DNA of 64,000 nucleotides from an uncultured Clostridium sp. (lineage in GTDB: Bacteria > Bacillota > Clostridia > TANB77 > CAG-508), in contig CABQAZ010000007.1 of the NCBI GenBank assembly GCA_902462295.1, positions 5,081-69,080 on the forward strand. Reading direction: 5' to 3'. Every line of letters starts with the position of its first letter. Position 1 is the first letter of the stretch. Shown piece after piece: positions 8,269-21,200 of this stretch. A program made the position numbers and the translations under genes. Under the pieces are notes generated by a model. That model searched no databases. It saw nothing but the letters and a program-made list of their open reading frames with translations, and was not told the DNA's origin.

Positions 8269-8320
8269 GGAACCCTCCAAATATAGTATTTATATGCTTT
8301 TTATATTTTTATCGGGTTCC
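8269..8320. repeat. Inverted repeat with long AT-rich loop
   Basis: GGAACCC at 8269-8275 is complementary to GGGTTCC at 8314-8320, with a 38-nt AT-rich loop, located just after the stop of the frameshifted surface gene. On the transcribed strand it is followed by A residues rather than U residues, so it is not a classical terminator. It may be an RNA structure separating the two transcripts. Chance is not excluded. Confidence 0.3.
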
Positions 8321-8335
8321 TCTAAATAACAATTT

Positions 8336-8872
8336 TTAATTATTTTTTACTGTAATAATTGATTCTGTATTTCCTGATGGATATGTGTAATCTTTGGACA
8401 TATCTACTTTATAAAATTTGATATATTTTGTAGATTCTCTACTCATATTAAATGTGAACTTTTTTATATAACCATTTGAGTTTGTAGCTTCACTTCCTTG
8501 AACCTTGTCCAAATAAGATTCACTACTTAAATCTATTCTTACAATATCAGGATTAAATTCTAATGTTACTGGTGTTCCCGTGTCTTTAGCATTTACTAAC
8601 TTAAGAATCATATAATTTCTATTAGCTACATCTTCTATTGTATAACTATTAACTGTATCTTGTTGAACTCTTAAAGATATTTCACATGATATTTCTTTTT
8701 TATATGGTTCTTGTGTATTTGCTTTTATTTTTACTGTAATAATTTCATCTTTTTGTATTGCACTTTTAGGAACTACAACAATCTTTAATCTACTTACATT
8801 ATTTTGAGCATCTCCATTTTTTGCATATATAACACCAGCAGTAGAAGTCGGTCCATCAGAAGAATTAATACC
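8336..8872 (-). CDS. C-terminal part of a frameshifted SipW-substrate-like surface protein
   Basis: This frame is open from just after a TAA (8875-8877 region) to the TAA at 8336 and has no start codon near its beginning. The first internal ATG (at 8611) would waste about 85 good codons. Read from GGT at 8872 it encodes GINSSDGPTSTAGVIYAKNG and then beta-rich sequence (VSRLKIVVVPKS, EISCEISLRVQQ) to the end, 178 residues. It directly continues the N-terminal frame 8865-9203 after a +1 shift. The merged protein of about 289 aa has one membrane segment and an extracellular beta-rich body. I treat the two frames as one gene whose expression needs a frameshift, or as a gene broken by one extra base. 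Confidence 0.65.
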   Translation of the reverse strand, partial: GINSSDGPTSTAGVIYAKNGDAQNNVSRLKIVVVPKSAIQKDEIITVKIKANTQEPYKKEISCEISLRVQQDTVNSYTIEDVANRNYMILKLVNAKDTGTPVTLEFNPDIVRIDLSSESYLDKVQGSEATNSNGYIKKFTFNMSRESTKYIKFYKVDMSKDYTYPSGNTESIITVKNN

Positions 8873-9203
8873 GTAATGTTACTTTATCACTGTCTGGAGT
8901 TTCGCAAGAAACTGTATAATCTAAATCATAATCCAATCTAAGTAAAGTATTTGCATAACTGTATAAATCAAAGTTTATATCATATTCATCAACTCCACCC
9001 CAATTTTCATATTGATAAGTTGCATTATCTAGTGTTAATAAATCACTTGTAAAGTAAAATGCTTTTGATGTAAAATATGCCTCTCTTATGCCATTATATA
9101 TATATCTTCCGAAAACTGCTAATGTTATTGTTAAAATAATAATAGCTATAATTATTCCTATTTTTACTTTATTCAATTTTTTATTTTTTCTTGCTTTATT
9201 CAT
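8865..9203 (-). CDS. N-terminal part of a frameshifted SipW-substrate-like surface protein
   Basis: A 112-codon frame. A Lys/Arg/Asn-rich start is followed by a hydrophobic segment (about 15-33) and REAYFTSKAFYFTSDLL, a phrase I associate with one family of clostridial SipW-type exported proteins, then a beta-rich region (YENWGGVDEYDINFDLYSY). The frame reads TTA CGG TAT TAA, so it ends one codon after a CGG; the +1 frame continues in 8336-8872. It starts 47 nt after the 7158-codon giant gene with AAAGGATT before the ATG and no terminator between, so it is probably cotranscribed with the giant. A free-standing 112-aa truncated product is the alternative. Confidence 0.65.
   Translation of the reverse strand: MNKARKNKKLNKVKIGIIIAIIILTITLAVFGRYIYNGIREAYFTSKAFYFTSDLLTLDNATYQYENWGGVDEYDINFDLYSYANTLLRLDYDLDYTVSCETPDSDKVTLRY
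8871..8873 (-). other. +1 frameshift site at an in-frame CGG codon (surface protein gene)
   Basis: The zero frame reads GTA ACA TTA CGG TAT TAA. The +1 frame has a TAA overlapping GTA/ACA, so any shift must occur within about four codons, and CGG is one of them. Skipping the C, or reading CGGT as one unit, joins the two halves. A single extra T (ACA T[T]AC GGT) would explain it equally well as an indel. Confidence 0.65.
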
Positions 9204-9250
9204 TAATTAATCCTTTCTGAGCATTTAGGACCGCTTCTATTTGGTACAAA

Positions 9251-12200
9251 TTATTGTGTTACTATAAATGATTTTCTTATTGTTTGTATCAAAGTATTAT
9301 TGTAATAAGCCTTAAATACTAATTTGTATTCTCCTGTACTTATGCCATCTTTAATTGCTTTTTCAAATTTTACTGTTTCTATATTTTCATTTCCTGTTGA
9401 TTCTGGATGTGATTTTTTCTCCATTACCATATATTCTTTACATCCATCTGCAGTTACTAATCCTTGACCACTATAATCTTCTGGAGTTTTTAATTCACTT
9501 CCATCTAAACTTTGTAAGTAATCTTTTAAATCTACTTTTGTATAACTTATTTCATTATAAGTATTTGTTCCATCTTCTTCGTCTGTTGTATATGTTGAAT
9601 TACGTTTATATAATTCTACTCTTATATTTGTATCATTTGTAGGTGAACCTACTTTTACTGTTAAGTCTAATCCATTTCCTCCATCTAGATTTAAACGTGT
9701 ATTTTTATTTATAATTCTGCTACCATCTGCTGATTCTAGTCCAGCTAATCCTAACAATTTATTAATAAATGTTATATATATATCCTGTACTTCTGTTGTA
9801 CTATCTATATAATATTTACCATCATCTGATGAGAAGAAATATATTTTTGCTATATATTGACCTGCTGGTACACTATTTTGACTCAATGATAATACATATG
9901 AATTTTCTATTTTTGCTAATCCATCAGAAAGAGGTATTCTAATTACTCCATCTGCACCTGGTTTATATACAGTAGATTCTGTTACATCTGTAAGTTGTAG
10001 ATTTTGTACTTCTGGTGCATGAATTCTTTCTCCATGTTCATCTACTATTTCTATTGCAATACCTGTGCGTTTTTCATAATATTTTGTATCTTTTATTGTT
10101 AATCCATCATCTGTTTTTTGTTCTAATAATGAAGAATCAAATGTAAATGGAATTGCTAAATTTTCAAAAACTGTGTAAGATGTCTTTCCATCTCCTGTTG
10201 TAACATTTTCTGACATTACTGCTTTTTGATTATATAGATTGTATTTTATTTCTTTATCTCCATTATCATATTTTACTGCACCTGATGAAGTTCTTAATTC
10301 TAAGTAAGTTTCTTGTGCTAATTTATTTGTATCCAAATTAGAATTCATAAAGTCTATTGAAATATCATATTTTTCTAATGCATATCCTTTTGTATCTGCA
10401 CTTGTATGATAATATTTGTTATTATTATCTGAATACTTATCACTTGTACCACCCATATCTACAAATTTAGATAATTTATATAAATATCTTGTACTTCCAG
10501 ATGAATTATCTGTTGCATCATAATCTGTATCACTAGCAACTTGATAATAGTAAACTTTGTTTACATCATCTCCTTGACCATAATCTCTTAATGTAATTTT
10601 AGTATCTTTAGGTAATGGTGTTGAAGTTGATAAAACTCTATAATCACCTGTTGCATATATATTAGATTGTGATTCAATACCAGATTTATATAATACATAG
10701 CTCATATCTATAGCACTGTCTGTAGTGTAATTCAATTCTGTCTTTGTACTATCTGTAAATCTTGTAATATAACTTGCACTATCATTTGCATTCATATCTT
10801 CATATAAAGATTGAACATTAATTGCAATTACTACTTTAAATACTTTTCCAATACTTGCATCTTCACCCTGTCTTGCTTTTCCGGTTAATGTAATATTTAC
10901 ATATCCTAAATCTTTAGTTTCAGAAACATTAACTGAATTAAATAACTTAAAGATTATATTTCCTGGTTCAGTCGAATTGTCAGTTTTATAAACAGTAGTT
11001 CCATCAAATGAACCATCAGAATCTGTATAAAGATTTGTTGTTCCACCTTGTAACCATCCAGAATTTGATGTTTGCATTGTTAATCCAAAAGTATTATTAG
11101 CATTTTCACTATATGTTGGTATAGATAATTTATTAATTAAATTAGATTCTTCGTCAAATGCATTCGTACTAACTCTATCTATTGTAAATATTGTTCCATT
11201 ATAATTTGCATTATCAACAAATTGTTTAAAGTTAAGGTTTAAATCTGCTATTGAATATGTTGAATATGTTGAAGCAATTAATGATGCATTGTAATTTACA
11301 ATATTTGCTCCTATAATCCAATCATAATATGTTCCATTATCAGTAACATCTATAACTTGTGGTACTGCAATATTAGAATCCTCTCCAACAATATTAGTAT
11401 AGAATCCATCAACTGTAGTATCATGATTTGCTTTATGTCTTCCCTCTATATATGTACCATTTGCAAACATATTGGTTGTAGCTGTTCCAGAATAATCTGG
11501 TGCATATATATCATATTCTTTAGCTCCAGTTGTACGATTTGTTCTGTACATTCCAAAGAATGCCATACCATTTACATCTCCCCAAATATCTTGGTTAGAC
11601 ATATTTGACAAATCTCCCTCTTGTTTAGCAAAGATTAAGTTTACACCCTCATAAGTATATAATCTATTATCAACATTTTTAGTTACTTGATTATTTTCGA
11701 TTGCTACAGTAGCTTTTGTTGTTGAACTTCCATCTGTTGTCACTAAACTCTCGAATCCTCCAACCATATTAAATCCTCTTCTTGTATATAATGTTGAATT
11801 ATCAAGTAAAACTAAACCATTTGTAATTTTATTTAAAGTATAACTTGTTCCTTGATAGTAATTATATTTATCTTGAGCTCCTGTTAACTCTAAATAAGAA
11901 TTTTGAATAGATACTTTTCCAGTTCTTTGAATTGATATCATATTGTAAGCATTTGTTGTACTTCCAAAATCTTTTATCTTAACTGTAGAACCATCTGATG
12001 AACCTGTTGAAGAATAATTTGCTCCATTTCCAGCTCCGAAAATACTCTTTGTAAATGTTATTGGAGAATCTGTTCCATTATCTAATGTAACATGTGTATC
12101 TCCATATACACTAGTATCACTGTAATTTGTATTTGTTGAATTTCCTGCACCATATATATTTCCATGTATAGAAATATTTCCTGCTGTTAATGTTGTATCT

Positions 12201-15200
12201 GCTACACTATCTTTACCTATATTAATATTTGTATTTCCATATACAACTCCTCTTTCAGAACCTCCAACAATATCATTGTTAATTGTTCCTCCTGTAACAT
12301 TTATTGTTGTAGAACCTGTATTTCCAGATTTACCTACATTAGATTGATATCCTCCACCATATAACTTACCTGTTATTGTAGATGTACCTGTTATATTTAT
12401 TGTTGCATTTCTTACTGAACCTTTATTTAAGCTTCCTCCATAAATATTTTTAGCTACTGCACTATTTACATTTATTTTAGTATTTATAGTTTCTGTTGTA
12501 TCATTGCTGTCACCCTCACTACCACCATAAATATTTGTAACTGTTGCTCCAATTTGTGTTACATTAGCATTTACTGCTCCTGCATCCAAACCAGCTCCAT
12601 AAACATTAATTACAGTACCTGAATTTAATATAACATTTGTATTTGTAGTTACACCAGATTTTTTAGAACCTCCATGTATTGAATCTATTGTAATTCCATT
12701 TAATGTAACATTGGCTGTTACTACATCTGCTGAATTACCACCACCATATACATTAGTTATATTTCCAGATTTTAAATCTACATTAGATGTTTCAACTTTT
12801 CCGCTGGTATTTGGTCCTCCATATATACTTGTAACTGTTGCAGTTCCATCTAAGTTTACATTAGCAGTTGTAGTTGAACCACCATAACCACCACCATAAA
12901 TATCTGTAACTGTTCCAGAATTCAAATATATATTTGCTTTTGTAACTGTTCCATCATTTCTTGAACCTCCATATACTGTACTTGCAGTCATGTCATTCAA
13001 ATAAATATTTGCTTCACTTGTTATTCCATTAGTGTCTGAACCTCCAAAAACTGCTGGTGTTGTATTACATTTAATTAATTGAATTTCTACTGTTCCTAAT
13101 CTGTCATATTTACCACTACCATATACAGTACCATTAACTCTTGGTGTTGTATCTAAATCTTTATTTCCAATTATTATGTTAGCATTTTGACTTGAATTAT
13201 CAGAGTTTAATTGAGCTACTGATGTTAATGCATTTCCACCATAAACATCTTCTACAGTTCCTCCAAATATATTTACATTTGTTTCAGTTTGAACTTGGTT
13301 TTGATAAGCTCCACCATATATGCTTCCTGTTACTTGTCCATTATTCATATTGATATTTGCTGTACCTGTAACACCACAATTATAACCTCCACCATATATT
13401 TCTCCTCTAACTGTTCCGACATTTAATGTTACATTTGTATTACCAGTAATTAAACCTGTATTTCTATTAATTGTTGTTCCATTTATTACTCCATTGCTTC
13501 CACCATATATGTTTCCATTTACTATTATTGAGCTATTAACTATAATATTAGTATTTCCTGTTATCTTTCCATCTGCTTCTGTTGTTGCATTTGAACCACC
13601 GAAAACATTTCCTGTAATTCCAATACATCCAGAAAGAGTTATTATTGAATTTCCTGTTGATGTATCATTACCTCCATGTCCAAATACATTTCCTGTAATT
13701 TGGCCACCATAGAAGTTCATTATATTAACATCTGGTTGTTCTGTTTCATTACTATCTTTAGAAGTTGCCATTCTAGCACCTCCATAGATATTTCCTGTAA
13801 CATTTCCACCATACATATCAAATTGAACCTTACCATCATTAAATCCATTTATTGACCTTAGGTAAATACTTGCATTTTCTTCTGCTTTGTTAAATTTATT
13901 TTCACCAGTAAATGTAGCACTATAAATCTTAGAAATTGCATAATATCTAGTATATCCTAAAGCAGTATCTTGTGAACCATCACGATTATATGGATAACAT
14001 CTGTCTTCAAGTTCACCCATTGATAGGTAACCTGTAATTGTTACTTTGTCATTTCTAGAAATTGCTGATTCTTTTATTGTACCAATCATTACTTGATGTG
14101 AAACATATTTTCTTGTAGTAGATGGTGTATTTAAACTACTTCCAACAATAATATTGTTATATTTTCCTGCTTCTACTATAACAGTATGAATTCCTATTGT
14201 ATCTTTTGTTGTTTCCTCTTTATAGTTTCCACCAACTACAGCTCCAAAAGTATATTTATCATCTGGTGTAGAAATACCTCTACCAAGTATTACATCACCA
14301 TAATTTGTTACTAATACATTTGAATATTCTCCTGTAGCTAAGTAATCGCTTCCATCACTAACTGTTGTAGAAGATGAATATAATTTAATATTATCAAATA
14401 CTATATCTCCACTAATATTCATATTAGAAGAAATTTGTAATTCTGCTCCATCTTTTCTATAATCTACTCCTGCATATAAGCTTGTAATTGTTGCATTTCC
14501 TGTTAATGTATCTCCACTATTCCATTCAATTTTATCCATAACAACAATTATATTTGTTGTATCTGTTCCATCAGCATTTAATTTACTATATGCTGTTTTT
14601 AAATCTTTAACTGGTGTTGTAGGAGATTTACCATCATTTGAGTTATTTCCATTTTTAGATACGAAAATTACAGTTGCATTTTGCCATGTAGCATTTAAAT
14701 TAGTTACTGTATTTGGAATATCTTCATATAATCCATATATTTTAGCATTATCTGCTGAGAATCCTTTCTCATTAGCTACTGCCCATCCTTTGAAACTATA
14801 TGCTGATTGTGTTCCATTTTCATATTTAAATGGTTCTGCAAATAATGTATTATTACCATTATCATAAATTTCTCCAATCGAACTTGCTCTATATGTTGTG
14901 CTTTCTGCATTTGTACCAGATTCATTTACATTCATCAACTCATGAACATAAGCTTGGTGCATTTGTTCAAAATCAGGTGTTGCATGATATGTAACCATTG
15001 TATAATTATCTGTATTACTACTAATTGCAGATTTAGAGAATGTTATTGTAGTTGTAGCACTCTTATTGTTAAACTGGTCAACTAAAGTTTCTTTTTCTAT
15101 TATTAAAGAATAACTTCCAACTTCTGTTAATCCAGAAACATCTATCTTATATGATTTAGATATTTCGGTGGCATCTGCCCCAAGATAGTTAACAGTTATG

Positions 15201-18200
15201 TTATCTATCTCGGTGACATCTGTACCATCTTTTTGAATTTTTATATTTGATGCTTCTAATCCACTTTTTTCTATGTCTAAGAATGTATCTTGACCTTTAA
15301 CATTAAAGCTAATTTTACCATCAGATTCGAATTGAGAAGTATCTGTACTAGTATATTTCCATACTGGTTTTCTATTATCTAAGTCTACTAATATATCTGT
15401 TGCGTCATTTGTATTTTCGTCTAAATCACTAATCTTACCAGCTGGTATACTAATTTTTAATTGTCTAAACTCTTCTTCAAAATCATCTAACCTAACAACA
15501 AAGTCATATCCATATTGTGTTTTTACAGGTGTTACTTTTATTGGTAAATCTGTTCTTTGTATATATTGTCCATCTCTATTTAACTCATAAATAGAAATAT
15601 CATCTGCTGTTAATTTAGTATCAAAGTCATAGAATCTATCTGTACCAGAAATTGTTACTGTTGCATATCTTTGTGCATAACTTATAAATTTCTCTTTATA
15701 GAATAATTTTGGTTTAATAAAGTCTACTCTTATATAATTATTTTCATTATCACCATTGTCATTATCAACTATTATTTTTGTTTCAATGTTCATATTTCCT
15801 GATGTATCTCTAACTTTTCCCTCTCCAATTACAAATTCTATTTTACCACTATGTCTTCTGAATATTTCATTTTCTAGGTTACTATCAACTTCAAAGTTAG
15901 ATAATGTTAATGTATATCTAATTCCATTTCCAGAACCATCTGTGATATCAGATTTTATTAATTGTTTAGTTATAGTATCTGTTACATCATAATCATCAAC
16001 AAGTATTTGTTGTATATCATCAACAGATAATATATCACTTTCTAAGAAGTTTGTATCTGTTACATCAAATGTTATACTTACTTGTTTATTTTCTCTGTCT
16101 ATTACTGGATTAGTTCCATCTGCATATTTATAAGTAATTTTTGGTTTTATAAAGTCTACTATGTTATTTCTAAATGCTGTATATTTTGGATTATCTGCAT
16201 TGTCACTAATGTCAGTTTCAACCCAATCTGGATTTCCTACTGGAATATCTGTTATTTTATTTCCATTTCCAGAACTATCTTTAATTGTATTATCTGCGAT
16301 TGAGATTTTTACTGCTCCATCATGTGTGCCGAAATTTCCTAATGTTAATATATAACCTGTATTAGCACCATCTAATTCTGCAGTATCTTTTATCTTAGTT
16401 AATTTCTTAGTAATAGATGTAACTGGACTATCTGGATTTTCTGTATTATCTACATAAACAAATATATTGCTTTCTGTTAATGTATCTTTTAGATAATATT
16501 TATCACGTCCTAGTATCTTGATTGTTACTGTACCTGTTTCTTCATCTCTATTTCTTGTAATACTACTTGTTGAATATTCCCAAATAGGTCTTGTAAAATC
16601 TACTATACTGTTTCTAAATGCTGTATATTCTCCTTTAGAATCACCTGTTTCTGTCCAAGTTGCATTTCCTACTAATACTTCAGTTTCTTTATTTGTATTT
16701 CCATATTTGTCTACTATTACTCCCTCTGGAATAATAATACTTGTTACACCCTCATTTTCGCCAAAGTTACCTAATGTTACTTGATATGTAATTGATGTTG
16801 CTTGTTTACTTACTTGAGAAACTTGTTTTGTTATTGTGTCTGGATATACTGTTTCTCCATCAGGTTTTACAACTTTAACTTTCATTTTCTCAACATTTTC
16901 TGCATTTTGTAACATTCCTTTATCTAAATATTTGTCTGTTGCTTGAATTCTTACTGATACTGTACCAGTTTCATTTGTTAAATCTCTATTGATTCCATTA
17001 CTTGAATTTAGTTTACTTAAATTGTTATCAGTTCTTTCTATTACTGGGTCTATTACATCGACTATTATTGGATTATCTGTATCGTCTCCATCATCATAAT
17101 CTAGTGTAATTGTTGTTGCATTATTTTTGTTTCCAGATGTATCATCTACTTTATTTGCAGAGAATACAAAATCTACTTCACCACTGTAATCTTGATATTT
17201 TTCTGATTCATTATATACTAATTCAAAGTTTGAAATTACAAATGTATATTCTGTTCCAGTTCTATCATCTAATTCTTTTGCTGTAACTGTTGTGTGTAAT
17301 TGTTCTGTTAAATCTGTCCCTGCAACTTTTATTTTTATATTGTTTGCATTTAATGTACCATCTGCATTAATTATTGAGTCTTGTCTTATATATTTATCTG
17401 TTACAGTAAATTTAACTGTTAATGTTTTTGCTTCATAATCGATTGTAGGATTTGTTGCTCCCTCTACTGCTGAATATGTGTATTTTATTACTGGTTTAAT
17501 AAAGTCTACTATGTTTTCTCTAAATGCTGTATAGATTGGATTTGCTGAACTATCTCCATTTTCTACCCATTCTGGATTTCCTACTGGAATTGTTGTTTCT
17601 AAGTTTTTATTTCCACTCTTATCTAAAATTGTTCCCTCATCTATAACAACTTTTGTAACTCCATTAATTGTTCCAAAGTTTCCTAATGTTAATTTATATC
17701 CTACAAATTTTAGATTATCTGTATCAGCTAAACCTTGTTTTGTTGCTAATTGTTTTAATATAGCTGTATCTGTTATTGGTGTTAAGTTCTTTGTTATTGA
17801 ACTTTCTAATACATCATCTACATATACTTTAATCTTATCTGTTGTTAATGTATTTGTATCATAGTATTTATCACTACCGATTATTGTAACATCAACTGTA
17901 TCAGCTTCTGCTCCATCTCTTACTCTGTTTATACTGCTTGTTCCATAACTCCACAATGGATTTACTACATCGACTACAACTGGGTCTTTGTGTTCATCAT
18001 CTTTTGGTTCATCTACACCAATCGTTATTGTTTTTGCTATATTTTTATTTCCAGATTGGTCTGTTATTACCCCATCTGGGAAGGCTAAAGTTACATTACC
18101 ACTATAGCCCTCACCATTTTGAGTTTCTAGTCCATCTAATATAAGTTCATATCTTTCACCAATTTTTTGTTCTGTTCCATTTATTGTTGTATAGATATCT

Positions 18201-21200
18201 CCATTTGCTTTATATACAATATTTCCCTCTGTTTTATCTTCTCCTAATGCTTTCTTTGTAAATGTTCTTGTTACTTTAGTCCAGTCTGGTTCTACTCCAT
18301 CAACTTTTATTGTTGTATTATTAAGTGATATTGTTGATTGTTTGAAATATTTATCTGTTACATCAAATACTACTGTTACATTTTTTTGTTCATAATTAAT
18401 TGTTGTTTTTGAGTATTCATATGTAAATTCTGGATTAATGTAATCTGTAAACATGGTTCCATCTGTATTTTTATTTGTTTTTTCATCTTCAAATACAATA
18501 TCTATCATTTCTCCTGTTGTATCTATTGCTTGTAAGTTTTGGTTTTTATAAGTTTTATCTGTTAATGTCTTTTTGTCTATTTTTAATGAAATGTTACCAC
18601 TCCACTCTTTATAATTCTTTCCTTGTTGTCTTAATTCTTCTTCTAAGTTAGATAATGTTATTACTTGTAATACATCATTAGCTCCTGTAATCTCATTTGT
18701 TGTTGTTGTTGCTTCTCCTACTGTTTTTGTTATAGTTGTTACTTCTTCTCCATCATAGAATACATGTATATTATCTGCTGTTAATGAGCTTGTTACATCA
18801 CTTGTAAAATCAATTCCTGCTTCTGCATTTGTTCTACCTTTTAATGTTATTGCTATATTTTTGTTTGATGTGCTTATTGTTGAACTTTCTTTTATCCATT
18901 CAGTTCTATATTTTGGATTTATTGTTCCTCTTGTGTATTCTATTGCTGAATCTGTTGCATTTGTGTTTAGTTTGAAGTTGTTTTTGTCTAAGTAAATTTG
19001 TTCTGAAGCATAAATTGTTATACCTGTGTCTTTACCTGTGTTTGTAAACATATCTGTATTTGTTTCAGCTATTTTTGTAAATGCTGGTCCTAAATCTAAG
19101 CTTGTCATCAATGTTTGCCCTACATTTTCAAACATATGACTCATATCTGTTGCAACTGTTGTATAGAACATATCTCCCAAATCTAATGCTGTCATAACTT
19201 TTAAACCTGTTTCACTAAACATATATGACATGTTTGTTACCTTACTTGTGTTGAATTTATCTCCTAATGTTAATGTTGTCATCTTTTCATGTCCTGTTTG
19301 ATAGAACATTTTGTTCATGTCTATTACTAAACTTGTATCAAATAAAGTTCCTAAGTTCAAGCTTGTCATTGCTGTATATCCTGTTCCCTCAAACATACTA
19401 TTCATTTTTGTTACTTTACTTGTGTTAAATTGACTTCTTAAGTTCAAGTTTGTCATTGCTGTATATCCTGTACTATTAAACATGTTATTCATATCTGTTA
19501 CAGCACTTGTATTGAAGTTACTTCCTAAGTCTAAGCTTGTCATTGCTGTATATCCTGTACTATTAAACATATTGTTCATATCTGTTACAGCACTTGTATT
19601 AAATTTACTTCCTAAATCTAAGTTTGTCATCGCTGTATATCCTGTGCTATTAAACATATTGTTCATATCTGTTACACTATTTGTAATAAAGTTATTACCT
19701 AGATTTATTGTTGTCATATTCTTGTAACCTGTTCCCTCAAACATTCCAGCCATATTAGTTACATTACTTGTATTAAATTTATTGCCTAATTCTAATTTAG
19801 TCATTGCATTAGTACCTGTTTGTCTGAACATGTATTTCATACTTGTAACACTTTCAACATTTAATAAATTAATATTTGTAATTGTTTCTATAGATGTACA
19901 ATTATCTGAACTACCTATAAATCCAAATAAATTACTTGAATCATAATTTGCAAATATCTCATTATCACTACCAATGTAAACTTTTAATGTTCCATTAGCA
20001 TTTGTTGTATACCAAGCTAATATTGATTTATCTTGCATTGATGAAACATCCCAAGCTGTATTATCAACATATGCTTGTGCAGATTTATCATAAACTGTAG
20101 AAGGTATTTTTTCTACAAATGTTATATTATCAATATTCTGTCTTTGAATTGTCTTAACATTTTCATTTGTACTGCTTGCACTTCCTAATAATCCATTTGT
20201 CGCTTCTGTTTCTGTATCTGTTTTTCTTAATGCATTAAATAATAGTAAATCTGTTTCTTTATTTGTATTTCCAGAGTTGTCTTCTATTGTATTTGGTTTA
20301 ATTCTTATCTTAATCTGGTCTGCACTTTTTGCTAATCCTGTACCACTTACTGTTACTGTATATTGGTCACCTATTCTTGTTGTTCCATCAGACGCATATA
20401 CTGGTGTTGCTTGTGTTCCAACATCTACATTAACATTTGTTGATACTTTTTCTCCATTTACATATACCTCTATTTTATCAGCTGTTAAATTACTGCTTGC
20501 AAAATATTTATCTGTTCCTTTTACTATTATTGTAGCAGTTTGTCCATTTGCACTTGATGTTGAACTTACTTTTTCCCATATTGGGTCTACAACGTCTACT
20601 ATTGTTCCATCTCCAGTAATTTCTTCACCTTTTATTTCTATTCCAGATGTAATTGTTATTGCATTATTCTTATTATCTGTTGTATCTACTAGTTTTTCAG
20701 CTGGAACTGCAACTGTAATTACACCACTGTAATCCATAGTTTCTTTTCCTGCTAATTTTTCTAGTTGTTCTAAGTGTGTTAATTTTAATGTATAACGTTT
20801 TCCAATTACTTTATCTTCTCCTTTTACTGTATTTGTAATATCCTCAGAAGTTAATTCTTTTGTAACTCCATGTACTCCTGTGTTATCCCAATTTGGTGTT
20901 TCTCCGTCAATCTTTATATTCAAATCTCCTATAGCTAATGTTCCAGACTTATAGTATTTATCTGTGATATCAAATACCATTGTAAATGTTTTTCCATTAT
21001 AATCAATGTCTGATTCTGTATATCTATATGTTGTATTTGGTTTTATAAAGTCTACAAAATCTCCATCTATTGTTGTTTCTTCATTTACATTTGGATTTGG
21101 TGTATTTTTATCTTTTACTGCTCCCTCTGCAATTTTTATTGATACATTACCACTCCAATCTGAATATTCTCTATCATAGTTTATTGATGTTCTTGCTTGT

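Noticed and set aside
11990..14670. Polysaccharide lyase activity for the beta-helix-like region
   Set aside because: No cluster of acidic or basic catalytic residues stands out among the Gly/Asn/Thr repeats.
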